DNA of 64,000 nucleotides from Cryptomeria japonica (taxonomy: Eukaryota; Streptophyta; Pinopsida; Cupressales; Cupressaceae): the NCBI RefSeq assembly GCF_030272615.1, contig NC_081408.1, forward strand, positions 405,737,389 to 405,801,388, read 5' to 3'. Position 1 is the stretch's first letter; each line of letters begins with the position of its first letter. The translations under genes and the position numbers were made by a program. The notes under the pieces were generated by a model that saw nothing but the letters and a program-made list of their open reading frames with translations, did no database searches and was not told the DNA's origin. Shown here one piece after another: positions 1 to 11,974 of this stretch.

Positions 1-147
1 GTATATCTTGCTCCTATAGTTGACTAGAGGTTAATTTCTATACAATAGATCATATATGCAGCAGCTTGAAGCGACGTTGTTCTTCGTCCTTTTCTTGCCA
101 ACATCATCCACCCTTTTAAAATGATGTCTCATCCTCAAGACATAAAG

Positions 148-803
148 CTTAGGGTAGGAGTCCCAAACAAGATATCTTTAGTTGCTTTAGATTCTTCTCC
201 CAATAGCTATTGGCATGCTATATCATTGAAACTTTCCCCTCCATCTAGATTATTGTTACACCTCTACTTCCAATAGTGTGGTGGGGCTAGAGTTGTTGTT
301 GCATTACTTTGGCGACAACCAACAACCTTTGAAGATGTAACAAGTGTGTGTGTACCATCTCTTAGAGTTGTTTGATTTGTCTTTTGAGTTACTCTCTCTG
401 GATGTGGACTTGTTGTAGTTGTCCATCCAAAACTTCTATTCTCATCCTCCATGTTTCATTCATATCTGATAGTGGCTTAGGGTAGGAGTATTGGATAAGT
501 TGTCTTCAGTTTCTACAGATTATTCAACCAGTTACTCTTGGTATGTTGTATCATTAAAACTTGATCCTCCATCTAGATTATTATTGCCTTTTCTTTCAAT
601 AGTGTGGTGAGGTTATGGAGTTGTTGCATTTATTTAGTGGAAACCAACAATCCTTGAAGATGTAACAAGTGTGTGTGTGTGTATCAAGTCTCCTAGAGCT
701 ATTTGATTTGTCTTCTGAGTTTCTCCCTCTGGACATGGACTTGTTGTATTTGTCTATCCAATACTTCTATTCTCATCCTCTCTATTCCATCCATATCTTT
801 CAA
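148..803. repeat. Tandem direct duplication, about 328-bp unit, two diverged copies
   Basis: The phrase CTTAGGGTAGGAGT starts at 148 and again at 476. Long matching blocks follow both times: a stretch on 'ccatctagattattattg', one on 'gaagatgtaacaagtgtgtgtgtg', and one on 'acttctattctcatcctc'. The unit is therefore about 328 bp, and the copies differ at very roughly one base in five by eye. On the minus strand both copies are partly open and glutamine/lysine-rich, so this may be a duplicated segment of a decayed coiled-coil or gag-like ORF. I see no terminal repeats that define an element. Bases 1-147 and 1071-1386 show nothing I can name. Confidence 0.7.
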
Positions 804-815
804 TGGATTATATTT

Positions 816-1070
816 CTATCTAGCCTTGGTGATTTGATCCTCTAGTTGCAATATCTGGTCCTTCAAGTTCTTTGTAATGTTGGTCCATTGTAGACAAAGT
901 TGGTAGATAACCCCAACCTCTATGATGTTGTATATAAACTTGTTTATTTTTGTCTCCATCTTGGCTTGTGAAAAGGTGCACTTATTTATATACTCGTCGG
1001 TCCTTTGTTTTACCATATCTTCTTGTGCTTCTCTGCTTTGTTGTCTACATTTTGTCCCTCTTTGAGACAA
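816..1070 (-). pseudogene. Possible remnant of a coiled-coil ORF
   Basis: An 84-codon minus-strand open frame lies just upstream (in minus sense) of the duplicated block and points the same way. It is rich in K, Q, E and I and ends with a heptad-like stretch containing 'LKDQILQLEDQI', typical of a coiled coil. Past its stop the same strand stays Q/R/K-rich into the duplication. It could be the C-terminal part of a retroelement accessory protein like the ones found later in the window, but there is no motif-level match that proves this. A chance ORF cannot be excluded. Confidence 0.25.
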
Positions 1071-1386
1071 TATGTTTTATAGCATTATTTCAAAAAAATA
1101 GTACTTGTAGAAAAAATATCTAGTGACATGCCCCAATGTGTCTTAATAGATTGGGAGATGGAGGTAAGCTTCCCCCTCGAGAGATCGTCAAAAAATAGTT
1201 TTTAAGGTCAAGCTCTTGAAAAGTATGGATAGGCTAGGCTAAGTGGTTTGGATTTGAACAATAGGGTGAAAGGGGCTAAAGGGATGGGAAATGGGATAAA
1301 TGGGTAATGAGAGGAAGGATAAGGTGTAGAATGGGGTAACCATTAGGGTTTTGTGGGCTATAAATTAGGATATGGGGGTCAATTGT

Positions 1387-2180
1387 TGATGCGGGAGCAT
1401 CCCCAGTTCTTGGCAATCTTGCATCAACCAAAAACATTTTCTTTATGTCTTGCTTTTTGTTTTGCAGTTTTAGTATATCTTTCTATGTTTCTTTGCATTT
1501 GCACACCAGACCTTGCGGAGATGGATTTTTCTTCTAGACATGTTCATCTACCTTATATTAAGTCCATGGGATGTTTGGTTTTTTTTTTTCAGTAAGTTAT
1601 CGCTTCCAGAATCTGGGATAGTTTTATAGTTCAGAACACCGAAATCGCTTTTGCTAATGGAGAATCTTGTGGATCATTTTCGTAGCTTGCGGAGCCTAAT
1701 TTTGTTGCTTCCAATGTTCCTTGGCTTGTGGCCAACCTTCCCTTGGAGTTCCCACATCTTTCTATGATGTTTCCGGAGGGATTCCTTTGGTGAAGGCTGA
1801 CCTGGTTGTTTCACAAGTTACATCTTCTTCATCAACATTTGTTCCATCTTGGGCCGACGCAAATCATCCTAGAGCCATCAATATCATATAAACCAATGTA
1901 ACTAAGCATATGAAAGATAGATCTTTAGATAGAAAATAATAATCAGAGGATTAGGAGGTCTGAAGTTGGCTCACATTCTTGCTTGAGCCCGGATCCTGTG
2001 TTTTGATCATGTTGTATTCAAGCTTGTGTGCCGAATCTTGTAAGCCTGCATGTTGTAATTGAATTCATGATATAATATAAATCAGATTCTGCATTGCCTC
2101 CATCACGTTGAGTTGTGTTTCATTTGTTGCATGGTTCAAACTGTTCTCTTTGAGGACTTACTCCTGTCGTGACTGCACCA
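1387..2180 (+). repeat. 5' LTR of the chromovirus
   Basis: Begins TGATGCGGGAGC and ends GACTGCACCA. It aligns throughout with 6810-7618, for example at 'cttggcaatcttgcatcaac' and 'tttgcatttgcacaccagac'. A primer-binding site follows two bases after the end. Confidence 0.9.
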
Positions 2181-2182
2181 AG

Positions 2183-2194
2183 TGGTCTCAGAGC
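2183..2194 (+). promoter_or_regulatory. Primer-binding site, initiator tRNA-Met type
   Basis: TGGTCTCAGAGC matches the common plant LTR-retrotransposon site TGGTATCAGAGC (complementary to the 3' end of initiator methionine tRNA) at 11 of 12 positions and lies just inside the 5' LTR. Confidence 0.85.
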
Positions 2195-2291
2195 AAGTTT
2201 TCGTTCTAGAGATTGCAGAGTCCTATAAGAATTTTGTTGTGGGGTGGCGGATTGCGGATCCAACCTGCAATTGTAGAGGACTGGTGTAAAG

Positions 2292-3360
2292 ATGGCCCAA
2301 AGAAATGTTAGAGGCGGTGGAGCTCGTGGAAATTCAGACCCCGTTGTGATGGAAATGTTGAGAGGAATTGTAGCCCGATTAGAAGTTGTTGAAATGACCC
2401 AGAGAAGAGTTCGACATGTTGAAGATGTGAGAGATGATGAAGAAGAAGAAGTGGGAGCAGGAGAAGCTAGAGAAAATCCATTGGCGAATGATCCAGATGA
2501 AGAGAGCTTCATAAGATAATTGATAAGAGTAAATACTAGACCATGTTTTAACCCACCAAATTATGATGACAAGCTAGATTCGGATGAATTATTCAATTAG
2601 ATTACGGATATGGAAAAGTATTTTGATTTTGAGAACACCATAGAAGATAGGAAGGTGAAATATGCTTGTACTAAGTTGAAAGGACATGCTTCTCTTTGGT
2701 GGGAACACTTGCAGGTATGTAGACAGAGAAGAGGTAAAGAGAAGATCAAATCTTGGGAGCGGATGGTTAACAAGCTGAAATCAAAGTTCATGTGTCAATT
2801 ATCAAGTCATTTTGTTTTGGAAGTTGCAGAACCTGAAGCAGAAAGAGTCGTGTGAAGGAGTATACTAAAGCATTCTACAAGTTGAATATCAGATCCTAAC
2901 ATACTGATGATGAGATTGAACAAGTTGGAAGATACTTGAATGGATTGCGGATGTGTATACAAGATAAACTTAGTTTAACCAAGTTGCAGAGTGTTGAGGA
3001 AGCTTATAAATATGCCCTGAAGGCAGAAGAGAAGCTGAACAAAAGACATGAGAAGAAGCAAAGAGGTAGAGGAGGAAGATTTTAGGGAGGAAGATTTAAA
3101 AGAGGAAGCACTTATACTGGAGGAAGAGGACCCCGTGCAGATCAAAACAAAGACAAAGAAGCTAGAAAAGATGGTAGTTCATACCAGAAGGATGACAAAA
3201 ACTTTTATCGGAGAAGAGAACCTGATGGTTACCGAAATGAGGGTTATGAAAAAGGAGACAAAAGTTAGGATAAGAGAGTGTTTAGAGGAACTTGCTTTAA
3301 GTGCAGAGGAGAAGGACATCATGCTTTTGAATGTAAGAAGGCAAAGAATGGTAGAAGAGA
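2292..3360 (+). pseudogene. gag: Chromovirus gag (capsid/nucleocapsid), decayed
   Basis: Gag forms the virus-like particle that packages the element RNA. The ATG at 2292 opens a Gly/Arg-rich, then acidic, N-terminus. The capsid-like segment from about 2610 carries the familiar 'LKGHASLWWEHLQ' followed by 'KIKSWERM', the retrotransposon-gag signature. A CCHC zinc knuckle, 'CFKCRGEGHHAFEC', lies at 3293-3334 with all four ligands kept. Stops interrupt the frame at about 2517, 2598 and 2853, and the frame changes before the knuckle, so no full-length protein can be made. The start is chosen because it is the first ATG after the primer-binding site that leads into gag-like sequence. Confidence 0.88.
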
Positions 3361-6300
3361 AACATTGGTGGAAGAAGAACTTACCAGATCAGCAAACAAA
3401 TCGGAAGATGGCGAATTTTTGGTGATGAGGAGAGCATTGTGCCACACTAGAGATGATCAGGAGCCCTTGCAGAGGAGGAATTTGTTCAAAGCAAGATGTA
3501 AGGTAGCCGATAAGTGTTGTAAAGTTATAATTGATAGTGGTAGTTTAGATATCCTTGTTTCAGAGGAGATGGTGAATAAGCTGAAATTGGAGAGATTGAA
3601 GAACCCTAAGCCTTATCAGGTAGCATGGATTTAGGATGATCACAAGATATTGGTAAGTGAACAATGTTTGGTAAAATTGAAGATTGGATATTATCATGAT
3701 GAAGTTTTGTGTGATATTATGCCAATGGATATATGCCATATCTTGTTGGGTAGGTCATGGTAGTATGATATATAGGCAATACATGATGGAAGGAAGAACA
3801 TATACACTATTGTTGCAAATGGGATGAAACAAACCTTGTTGCCCTTGGAGGAGCCTCTTAAGAGTTAAGTTTGTACAAGTGCTAGAATTTTTTTGGTGGA
3901 TGGGAGGAAATTCTCAGATGGGACGAGACATAAGAATGTGTTTTTTGCTTTAGTTCCTAAGAAGACTGAAGATCTAGAGCATGAAGAAGAACAATCAGAG
4001 GAGATAAAGGAGTTGCTGATAGAATATGGAGACATCATTTCAGATAATGTACTTGATGGATTGCCACTTGTGAGAAGTATCAATCATTGCATGGACCTAA
4101 TTCCCGGAGCTAGTTTGCCTAATAAAACAACACACCAGATGACGCCACTAGAAAATGAGGAGTTGAATAGACAAGTACAGGAGTTGTTGCAGAAAGGTTT
4201 GATCAGAGAAAGTTTGAGCCCTTGTGCAGTTCTAGCAGTATTAGCACCTAAGAAGAATGGAGAATGGAGGATGTGCACTAACTCTAGAGCAATAAATAAG
4301 ATCACAATGAAGTACAAATTTCCCTTTCCTAGGATGGATGACATAATGGATTGTTTAAGTGGAGCCAGATACTACACAAAGATAGACTTGAAGAGTGGAT
4401 ACCATTAGATCATAATCAGAGAAGGAGATGAGTGGAAGACAACATTCAAGACAAATGAAGGACGGTATGAATGGTTGGTGATGCCTTTTGGACTGACTAA
4501 TGCACCGAGTACTTTCATGAGGTTGATGAATGAGGTATTGAACAAATTATTCGGTAAGTATGTTATTGTGTACTTAGATGACATCTTGATTTTCAGTAAG
4601 ACAAAGGAAGAGCATATGTTACATTTGAGACAAGTTTTTCAAAGGTCGAGAGAAGAGAAGTTGTTGATAAACATTAAGAAGTGTAGTTTCATGAAGGAGT
4701 TAGTCTATTTGGGATTTGTGATATATTCGGATGGATTGAAGATGGATCATGAAAAGGTAAGAGCAATTGTTGAATGACCTACACCATAAAGCATTGGGGA
4801 GGTAAGATCATTTCATGGATTGGCCAGTTTCTACTGGAAGTTCATTAAAAATTTCAATTCAATTTGTAGTCCTATGACAAAAGCAATGAGGGGAGATAGA
4901 AAGGATTTTAAGTGGACATTTGGGGAAAATAGGAGTTTTGAGTTGTTGAAGCAAAAGGTGACAAGGCAGCCTGTGTTGGCTTTACTAGATTTTAGAAAAG
5001 TATTTCAAGTGGATTGTGATGCAAGTGGCAATGTAATTGGAGCAATGTTAAGTCACGAAGGAAGACCAATATCATATTTCAGTGAGAAATTGAATGATAC
5101 CAGAAGGAGATATTCAGTGTATGATCAAGGGTTTTATGCCATAATTTAAGCATTGAAGAAGTGGAGACATTATTTGTTGTCTAAGGAGTTTGTGTTGTAT
5201 ACCGATCATCAAGCTTTGCAATACTTGAATAGTCAAGGTAAGTTGAATCATAGACATGTGAGATGGGTGGACTTCTTGTAGAGTTATACCTTTGTTTGAA
5301 GCATAGAAGTGGAAAGTCAAATAAAGTTGTTGATGCCTTAAGTAGAAGAAGGAACTTGCTGATAGAGATGAGAGTGGAGGTATTGGGGTTTGGGGAGTTG
5401 AATAATTTGTATCAGGATGACCCGAATTTTGTGGAAACCTTGTAGAGAGCCGGTTATGGTGGACATGAGCAAGTGGTTAGATTATTTCATTCAAGAGGAG
5501 ATGTTGTTCAGAGGAACTCAGTTGTGTATGCCTAGGAGCTCTATGAGGGAGAATCTGATAAAGGAGAAGCATAATGGAGGATTAGTAGGACACTTTGGTG
5601 TTGATAAGACAATAGCCTTGGTTAGCGAGAATTACTTTTGGCCTCTAATTTATAAGGATGTTAGGAAATTTGTGTAGAGCTATAGAATTTGTCAACTTGC
5701 AAAAGGCGGCAGTCAGAATATTGGATTGTATAATCCTTTGGTAGTTTCAGAGAGACCTTGAGAGTACATAAGCATGGATTTTATACTTGGATTGCCTAAG
5801 ACACAGAGGGTAAATGATTCTATATTTGTGGTAGTGGATAGATTCTCAAAGATGGCACATATCATGCCCTATAAGAAGACAACAAATGCAGTGCTTATAG
5901 CTTACCTATTTTTCAAAGAAGTGGTGAGACTACATGGATTACCTAAGAGCATAGTTTCTGACAAAGACACTAAATTTGTTGGATATTTTTGGAGGAAACT
6001 TTGGAAGAAGATGAAGACAAATTTGAAATTCAGTTCTACTTTTCACCCACGGACTGATGGATAGACAAAACCAGAAGTTGAGACTTGGTTCTAGCAAAAG
6101 CAGAGTTTGCCTACAATAATTCAGTGAACAGAAGTACTAGTAGAACATCCTTTAAAATTGTTACCAAAATACACCATAGAGGCATATCAGAGTTGAGAGA
6201 CACCAGTAATGAGGATAAGAGGAGTGCAAAAGAAAAAGTGTTTGCAGAAGATATGAAGACAGTACATACTCAGGTCAAACAACATTTGGAGGACATGAAC

Positions 6301-6777
6301 AACAAGTATAAGGAGAAGGCAGACAAAAGGAGGAGACATAAGGAATTTGAAGTTGGAGATGAAGTGATGGTGTATCTGAGAAAAGAAAGATTTCTAGTTG
6401 GTACCTTCAATAAGTTGAAGATGAGAAAGTTTGGACCTTGTAAGATCTTGAAGAAATTTAGTTCGAGAAATGCATATGAAGTGGAGTTACATGATAATTT
6501 GGGTATTTCACCTATATTCAACATTGTAGACCTCCATCAGTATCATGAGACATAATTTAGTGAAGACAGTGCAACATACTTGGAGAAGCAGACACCCCAG
6601 AGGGTACTGGACTATATTGAAGACATTTTGGATAGTAGAATTGAGCGTAGCACCCAAGGCAATTAAGATAGAGAGTATCTTGTGAAATGGAAGGGAAGAC
6701 CAGTAGAAGATTCATCATGGATTTCTCAGGTAGAGGCAGACCGTCTTGGTTTTTCTCTGACCCTTGCAAAGTGAGGG
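3361..6777 (+). pseudogene. pol: Chromovirus pol: protease, RT, RNase H, integrase, chromodomain (decayed)
   Basis: Domains in order: aspartic protease with 'IIDSGS' (Asp at 3533); reverse transcriptase from about 4150 with 'KIDLKSGYH' near 4380 and catalytic YLDD at 4571-4582; RNase H with 'VDCDASG' near 5013 and 'YTDHQAL' near 5198; integrase zinc-binding H/H near 5570 ('KHNGGLVGHFG'), whose first Cys appears changed to Tyr ('SYRICQ'); integrase core with 'MDFILGLPK' at 5774 and 'SDKDTKF' near 5959; and a chromodomain at about 6604-6777 containing 'EYLVKWKGRPVEDSSWI'. Most stops sit where relatives have Gln or Trp (for example after 'LKSGYH' and before 'PTP'), which suggests C-to-T and G-to-A decay. 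The reading frame shifts near 6065-6085. The chromodomain is in the last frame and continues past stops at 6553 and 6664. Confidence 0.92.
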
Positions 6778-6809
6778 ACTCACTTATTTTTTAATCAACC
6801 CTGGATATC

Positions 6810-7618
6810 TGATGTAGGAGCAACCCCGATTCTTGGCAATCTTGCATCAACCCAAAACAATTTCTTTTTGTCTTGCTTTCTGTTTTGTAGTTTTAGTATT
6901 TCTTTCTGTGTTTCTTTGCATTTGCACACCAGACCTTGCGAAGCTGGATTTTGCTTGTGGACATTTTCATCTACATTATCCTAAGTCCACCAGATATTTG
7001 GATCTTTTTCCAAAAAGTTATCACTTCCGAAATCGGGGATAGTTTTCTAGTTCAGAGCATTAGAATCACTTTTGCTAATGGAGAATCTTGCAAATAATTT
7101 TCGTAGTTTGTGGAGCCTAATTTTGTTGTTTCCAACATTCCTTGGCTTGTGGCCAACCTTCCCTTGGGGTCCACACATCTTTCTATGTTATTTCTGGAGG
7201 GATTCCTTTAGCAGAGGCTAACTTGGTTGCTTCACAGTTAGATCTTCTTCATCGGTATTTGTTCCATCTTGGACCGACGCAGATCATCCTAGAGCCATGA
7301 ATATCATATAAACCAATGTAACTAATAATATAAAAGATATCTTTAGATAGAGAAGAATAATCAAAGGATTAGGAGGTTCGGAGTTGGCTCACATTATTGC
7401 TTGAGCCTGGATCCTGTATTTTGAGCATGTTGTATTTAGCCCTGCGTGTCGAATCTGGTAAGCCCGCATGTTGTTGACTAGTTGTAATTGAATTCATGAT
7501 ATAATATAATTCAAATTCTGCATTGCCTTCATCATGTCGAGTTGTTTGTGTTTTGTTTCATTTGTTGCACGGTCCGAACTGTTATATTTGAGGACTTACT
7601 CCTACTGTGACTGCACCA
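6810..7618 (+). repeat. 3' LTR of the chromovirus
   Basis: Begins TGATGTAGGAGC and ends GACTGTGACTGCACCA-like sequence matching the 5' LTR end. No clean polypurine tract lies immediately upstream; the nearest purine-rich run is 'AAAGTGAGGGA' about 30 bp before it, overlapping the pol stop codon. Confidence 0.9.
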
Positions 7619-7951
7619 TTTGTTCTCATTTGGACTCTCTTAACTTAGAAGTTTCAAAGCCTCTAGAGTCTTCAGAGCACAAAGCAGTCGATGAGATGGT
7701 AGAGATTTCAATTGTCGTACATTGTGTAGAACACATGTAGACATTCGAGCAGTGAGCCCACATAGGCCCAATAGTATGTGTCCAACTCTTGGGTCCCTAG
7801 TGTTCATCTTAGGTGCATTTATTAGGCCTATAAGTAGGTTTGGATTATTTATGCCAAAACATTGAAGTGCCATAATAGATGTACAAAACGTTGTGTTTGA
7901 TGCACAATGGCACAAATGACATGAAATTGTGCAAATGGTGACAAATAGTGC

Positions 7952-8245
7952 AAATGATGGTTTAGCAACCTGTACAAATAAAATTATCCACAAATGATAA
8001 ATAGGGTAGCGCAATTGAAAAATCGTATCACAAATTATGGATAAAATGATGCAAATGAAAATTTGGGCTAAAAATGATAGGTAGGGCAATACAATTGAAA
8101 ATAAATATTGTGAATGATGGTTGAAATGGTGTTATTGAAAAATTGGGTTGTAAATGATGGCTAAAATGATGTAATTAAAAATTTAGGTTGCAAATGATTG
8201 CAAAAATAATGCAATTGAAAATTTTAGCCACAAATGATTAGGGAT
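7952..8245. repeat. Minisatellite, exact 40-bp period, eight diverged copies
   Basis: The core AAATGATGG (or a one- to two-base variant) begins at 7952, 7992, 8032, 8072, 8112, 8152, 8192 and 8232, a spacing of exactly 40 bp every time. A second core, 'GCAATTGAAAA' and variants, repeats in the same phase. Copies have many substitutions but apparently no net indels. A half-period echo ('gcaaatggtgacaaatag') sits just before the first copy. The array lies about 330 bp downstream of the chromovirus. No ORF spans it. Confidence 0.88.
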
Positions 8246-11200
8246 TTGATACTTTTATTTTTGAATAGTGATATCTAAAAGTTGACTAACTGTGTGCATT
8301 GTTTGAAGGTCTTAAAGTTGACCATGTCTTGCGAGCAACCTTGACATAGTCAATCTATTGATATATTCCCAATATTCTAGATCCATGTTTGACTAGGATT
8401 TAAAAAATAGAGTGGGTGTGTTTTTGGTACAAATTTGACCATCTAAAAATAATAACCCATTGAAAATTTTATTTCTATATAATTTATTGTTTCTTGGCCA
8501 TATTAGATTGCATTTATGTGGATTTGTATGGTTTTATGCAAATTAGCAAGTATCCACCCAATATAACTACATTTATGCACAAATACAATTTTCAAAAAAG
8601 ACTACTAAGATAGGATGTGTTTAATCTAAAAATTATTTGATAGGCTTCTCTCATTCATAAATAGTGAACTAAATTAATATTTTAGAGATCTAATTGTGGA
8701 GGATCCCACCATCCTAGGCTATGAAGAGTGTAACTTGTAGTAACTACCAACTAGTACACTAGCTTCTCATGGCTAGGCTTGTCCTAATCCTATAGGGTAT
8801 TTTGATATAATTGAAGGTATTTGGAAGATCAAATCTATACAAACATGCTTCTTAGATATTGGAGTTTAAGAATCTCTTACATCGCTAACCCCTTTATAGG
8901 ATATCTAGCTTAGCCATAAACAATAGTTGTTTTGAGGATATTTCAAAACCATTGCAACGTGATTTGTTTCCTAAAATAAAAAAATAAACTACTTGCAGTG
9001 GATAAAATCATAGTAGATTTAATACAATATGCTTAGTTCTACTACTTTTATATCCATAATTGCTAAGATCCTAAGAAGGTGTGATGAGAGCATATAATGG
9101 ATGGTAGTAAAACTCTGGTACTAGATTCTATGATTATTCGTACAATAGATTAGTCCAACAACTTAAATATAGGAAATATGCATTTTAGATAAAATGGAAA
9201 TAATAATATTATATTAAAATCATAAAATCACATTACAAAGTATCATGAGTGTACTTTGAGGGGAAAAGATCCATTAAGCAATGATAAGTACAAAAGTTTT
9301 AATGGATCACCATTCCTCTTGTCTGAGTTTTCTATTTAAATACTAATTTTATTCAATAGAATTCTCACTTTTCATACATGTGGAATAATTACAATCAGCT
9401 AAAGGGATGAGTTACAACTCATATGTATACAATTTTTTATTTATAATAGTTAACATAATAATAAAGGGTTAGGATAAGGAGTTCCTAATGATTTAAGAAT
9501 AAGGAGGTAATGAAGTTCTTTGAAAAATCCATATACAATTGAGGTTTTCCACCCCATGTTATCCACAAGAAAATAGACAAGTTAAAGCCATTAATAAAAA
9601 TATTGAGTAAATCTAATGAAAATTTGGCAAACATGACACAAATTGGTATATGCAATTCATCCTTGTATTATGTGCATACCTTAATAGAATACACATGCAC
9701 ATAAGAATTACACCATACTCTTTGGTGTAGGTATAAAGGTCATCATGCCAAATGATCTCAAGGTTCCATATTTATGTGTTTCCCTTTGTAATACCATTGA
9801 TGACTATATATATTAAGAAATTCATTTGTAAGAGCTTGAAACACTTGATGAATGAAGAGTAGTGAATTGGATAGGTTATACATATATCAAAGGTAATTAA
9901 AGAAAATTCACAATAAAGAAATCATCTAAAGAGACTTATGTAATTAGGTGATTTGATACTTCAAGTGAACTTTAATATTCCAAATGCTAAGAAGGAAATC
10001 TAAGGAAAATTCCAACCTAAGTGTATGTGACCATAAATTATTACTTCTTGATTTGGTATAGGTCCCTTTGGCCTATCTACTATTAATAGAAAACCAATGG
10101 AAGGCTAGGTTAACATTATACATATAATATAATACCAATATTGATTACTATTTGTGGGGGCAATTATTCATTTATCATTATCTTATTTAGTCTTCCAAGA
10201 TTTATTATGTCACTTTGCTTGTATCAGGAGTCAATTATCTTTGCATACTCTTTCACAATCACATTTTATCTGTATGTTCCTATACATTTATCTATCAATA
10301 TGGTTACCAATCTCCTATTTCTTACATAATGTCTATTTTACCATGAGGGCTTACCCTTTTTTTGGGGGTGACTAGGCATCATTTATGGCCTAGCCTATGC
10401 TCAAACCATTCATTGAGTTTTTAGCACTCTATTATCATATTGAAATTGTGACACGTTCCCATTTTACAATGTGCTCATGCACTTGAAGTCACACTAGGGA
10501 CACCATTTGAATTCCCTACACTATTGATCACATAGTAATGCCCAATGTACCATGTACCTAGAGCTATGCCACTATCTAAGAATTCATGTCTCACACAAGC
10601 CTTTGTGTGTTCATTCTCTTGAAGTCACTTTGGTGGCATATGTCATTCTCAATGTTAAATATACCTACATGAGTTTACCTTCCTATAAGAGCCATCTCAA
10701 TATTGTTTATTTCCTCTCTTAAGAACAAAAATACATTAACTTCATAATTATCTCAAGCTCATGAACTTCTCACACTTATCATTGAAGATGTCTTATTTGA
10801 TTCAAACAATGTATTTGTGAATCTAAATCTAATTGTCAAACAAATTTTAAAAACAAAAATTCTTTTCAAACTTATACTTTAAATATTAAGCCATATTTTA
10901 ATGTAAAATTCTATTCAAACACACACTTTTAAGTAAAATTACATATAATTTAAATATATATTAAAATAATCCTATAAATTGTTTAATAACTTCTATGAAA
11001 TTCCGCCTTAGACAACCCTCTTAAAATTTGAATTATATTTTACCATTAAAATACATATATACAACGATGAATATAGGGCTGCTTTCTATTAAAAAATACG
11101 CAGATATTAGGAATTTCAATATTGCAAGGTACATAAAATCACGTTTGAATATATAGACGCGGAGATCAATCTTCCGCGTTTGACTGGGGAGATCACATCG

Positions 11201-11610
11201 TACGGATGACATGACTGACTTGTTTTATTTATGGGCGGTGGAGAATGGACAAGTGGATTATAGTGTCAGCCACTGGGAATATATAATTTTTTTACAACCA
11301 TTTCTTCTTTCCTAGCAATGACTCTCCACCCTCTTTTCAAAAATTCCAACCTTAATAATTGATAGAATCGTCTATCAAGTCAAACATTCTCAATAAAATA
11401 GAAAAAGTAGATTTACCTAGTTATTTTAGTTTTTTATATTCTTGACATTTTTTTATTATAAATTTATAGGATGGTAGGTTTATTCATTTTTATTTTTTTA
11501 TTTTTTTATTTTGATGACAAATTTCATAAAGAAATTGTTGTTATAATATTTATACAATTTATTTGAGAATTATTTTGACCTTCATATTTTAAAATAAAGT
11601 GTTCATCTCA
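8246..11610. other. AT-rich DNA with no recognisable gene
   Basis: Only short incidental ORFs occur. I see no protein motif, terminal repeats or RNA gene. A short GC-richer island near 11155-11270 ('gacgcggagatcaatcttccgcg' region) stands out in composition, but I cannot assign it. Confidence 0.6.
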
Positions 11611-11974
11611 TTCAATTGTTTTTTATTAAAAAAGCAGCAAGAATCAGGACGCTAACCCTTTACATAGCAAGAACTATAGACAACACCATAATAGCACTAA
11701 AACAACACTTAAACAACACTCAGAATAGACATTCCAAAATAATAATAAAAAATGAAGAGTTTAGAGCAACAAAACAAGGGGGACCCCCAACAAAACAAAT
11801 ACGAGAAGGAAAACAACTAAGGGGCCGACTTGTGGACCTCGGTCATCTTAATGACCCTATTCTGGAGTCATTGTACAGGAATTTATATAGCTCCCTGGCT
11901 TCATCTTTATCTGCATCATCAGTAGCAGTGCGCTCCTGCAGGAGGGAGAGGGTTAACGCCGAGTTGTGCATCAC

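Larger units (their letters stand above)
1387..7618 (+). mobile_element. Full-length decayed Ty3/gypsy LTR retrotransposon (chromovirus)
   Basis: Two LTRs in direct orientation (1387-2180 and 6810-7618) flank a 4.6-kb interior with primer-binding site, gag, protease, RT, RNase H, integrase and a terminal chromodomain, in Ty3/gypsy order. Candidate 5-bp target-site duplications are ATTGT (1382-1386) and TTTGT (7619-7623), one mismatch. LTR divergence judged over the first 190 bp is about one base in eight, so this is an old insertion, clearly older than the Tekay-type element at 44-58 kb. Many nonsense codons and several frameshifts make it non-autonomous today. Chromodomains are known to steer chromoviruses to heterochromatin, which fits this setting. 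Confidence 0.93.

Noticed and set aside
7640-8089. 149-codon minus-strand ORF over the 40-bp array
   Set aside because: Hydrophobic product of AT-rich repeat DNA with no motif; the periodic repeat explains its openness.
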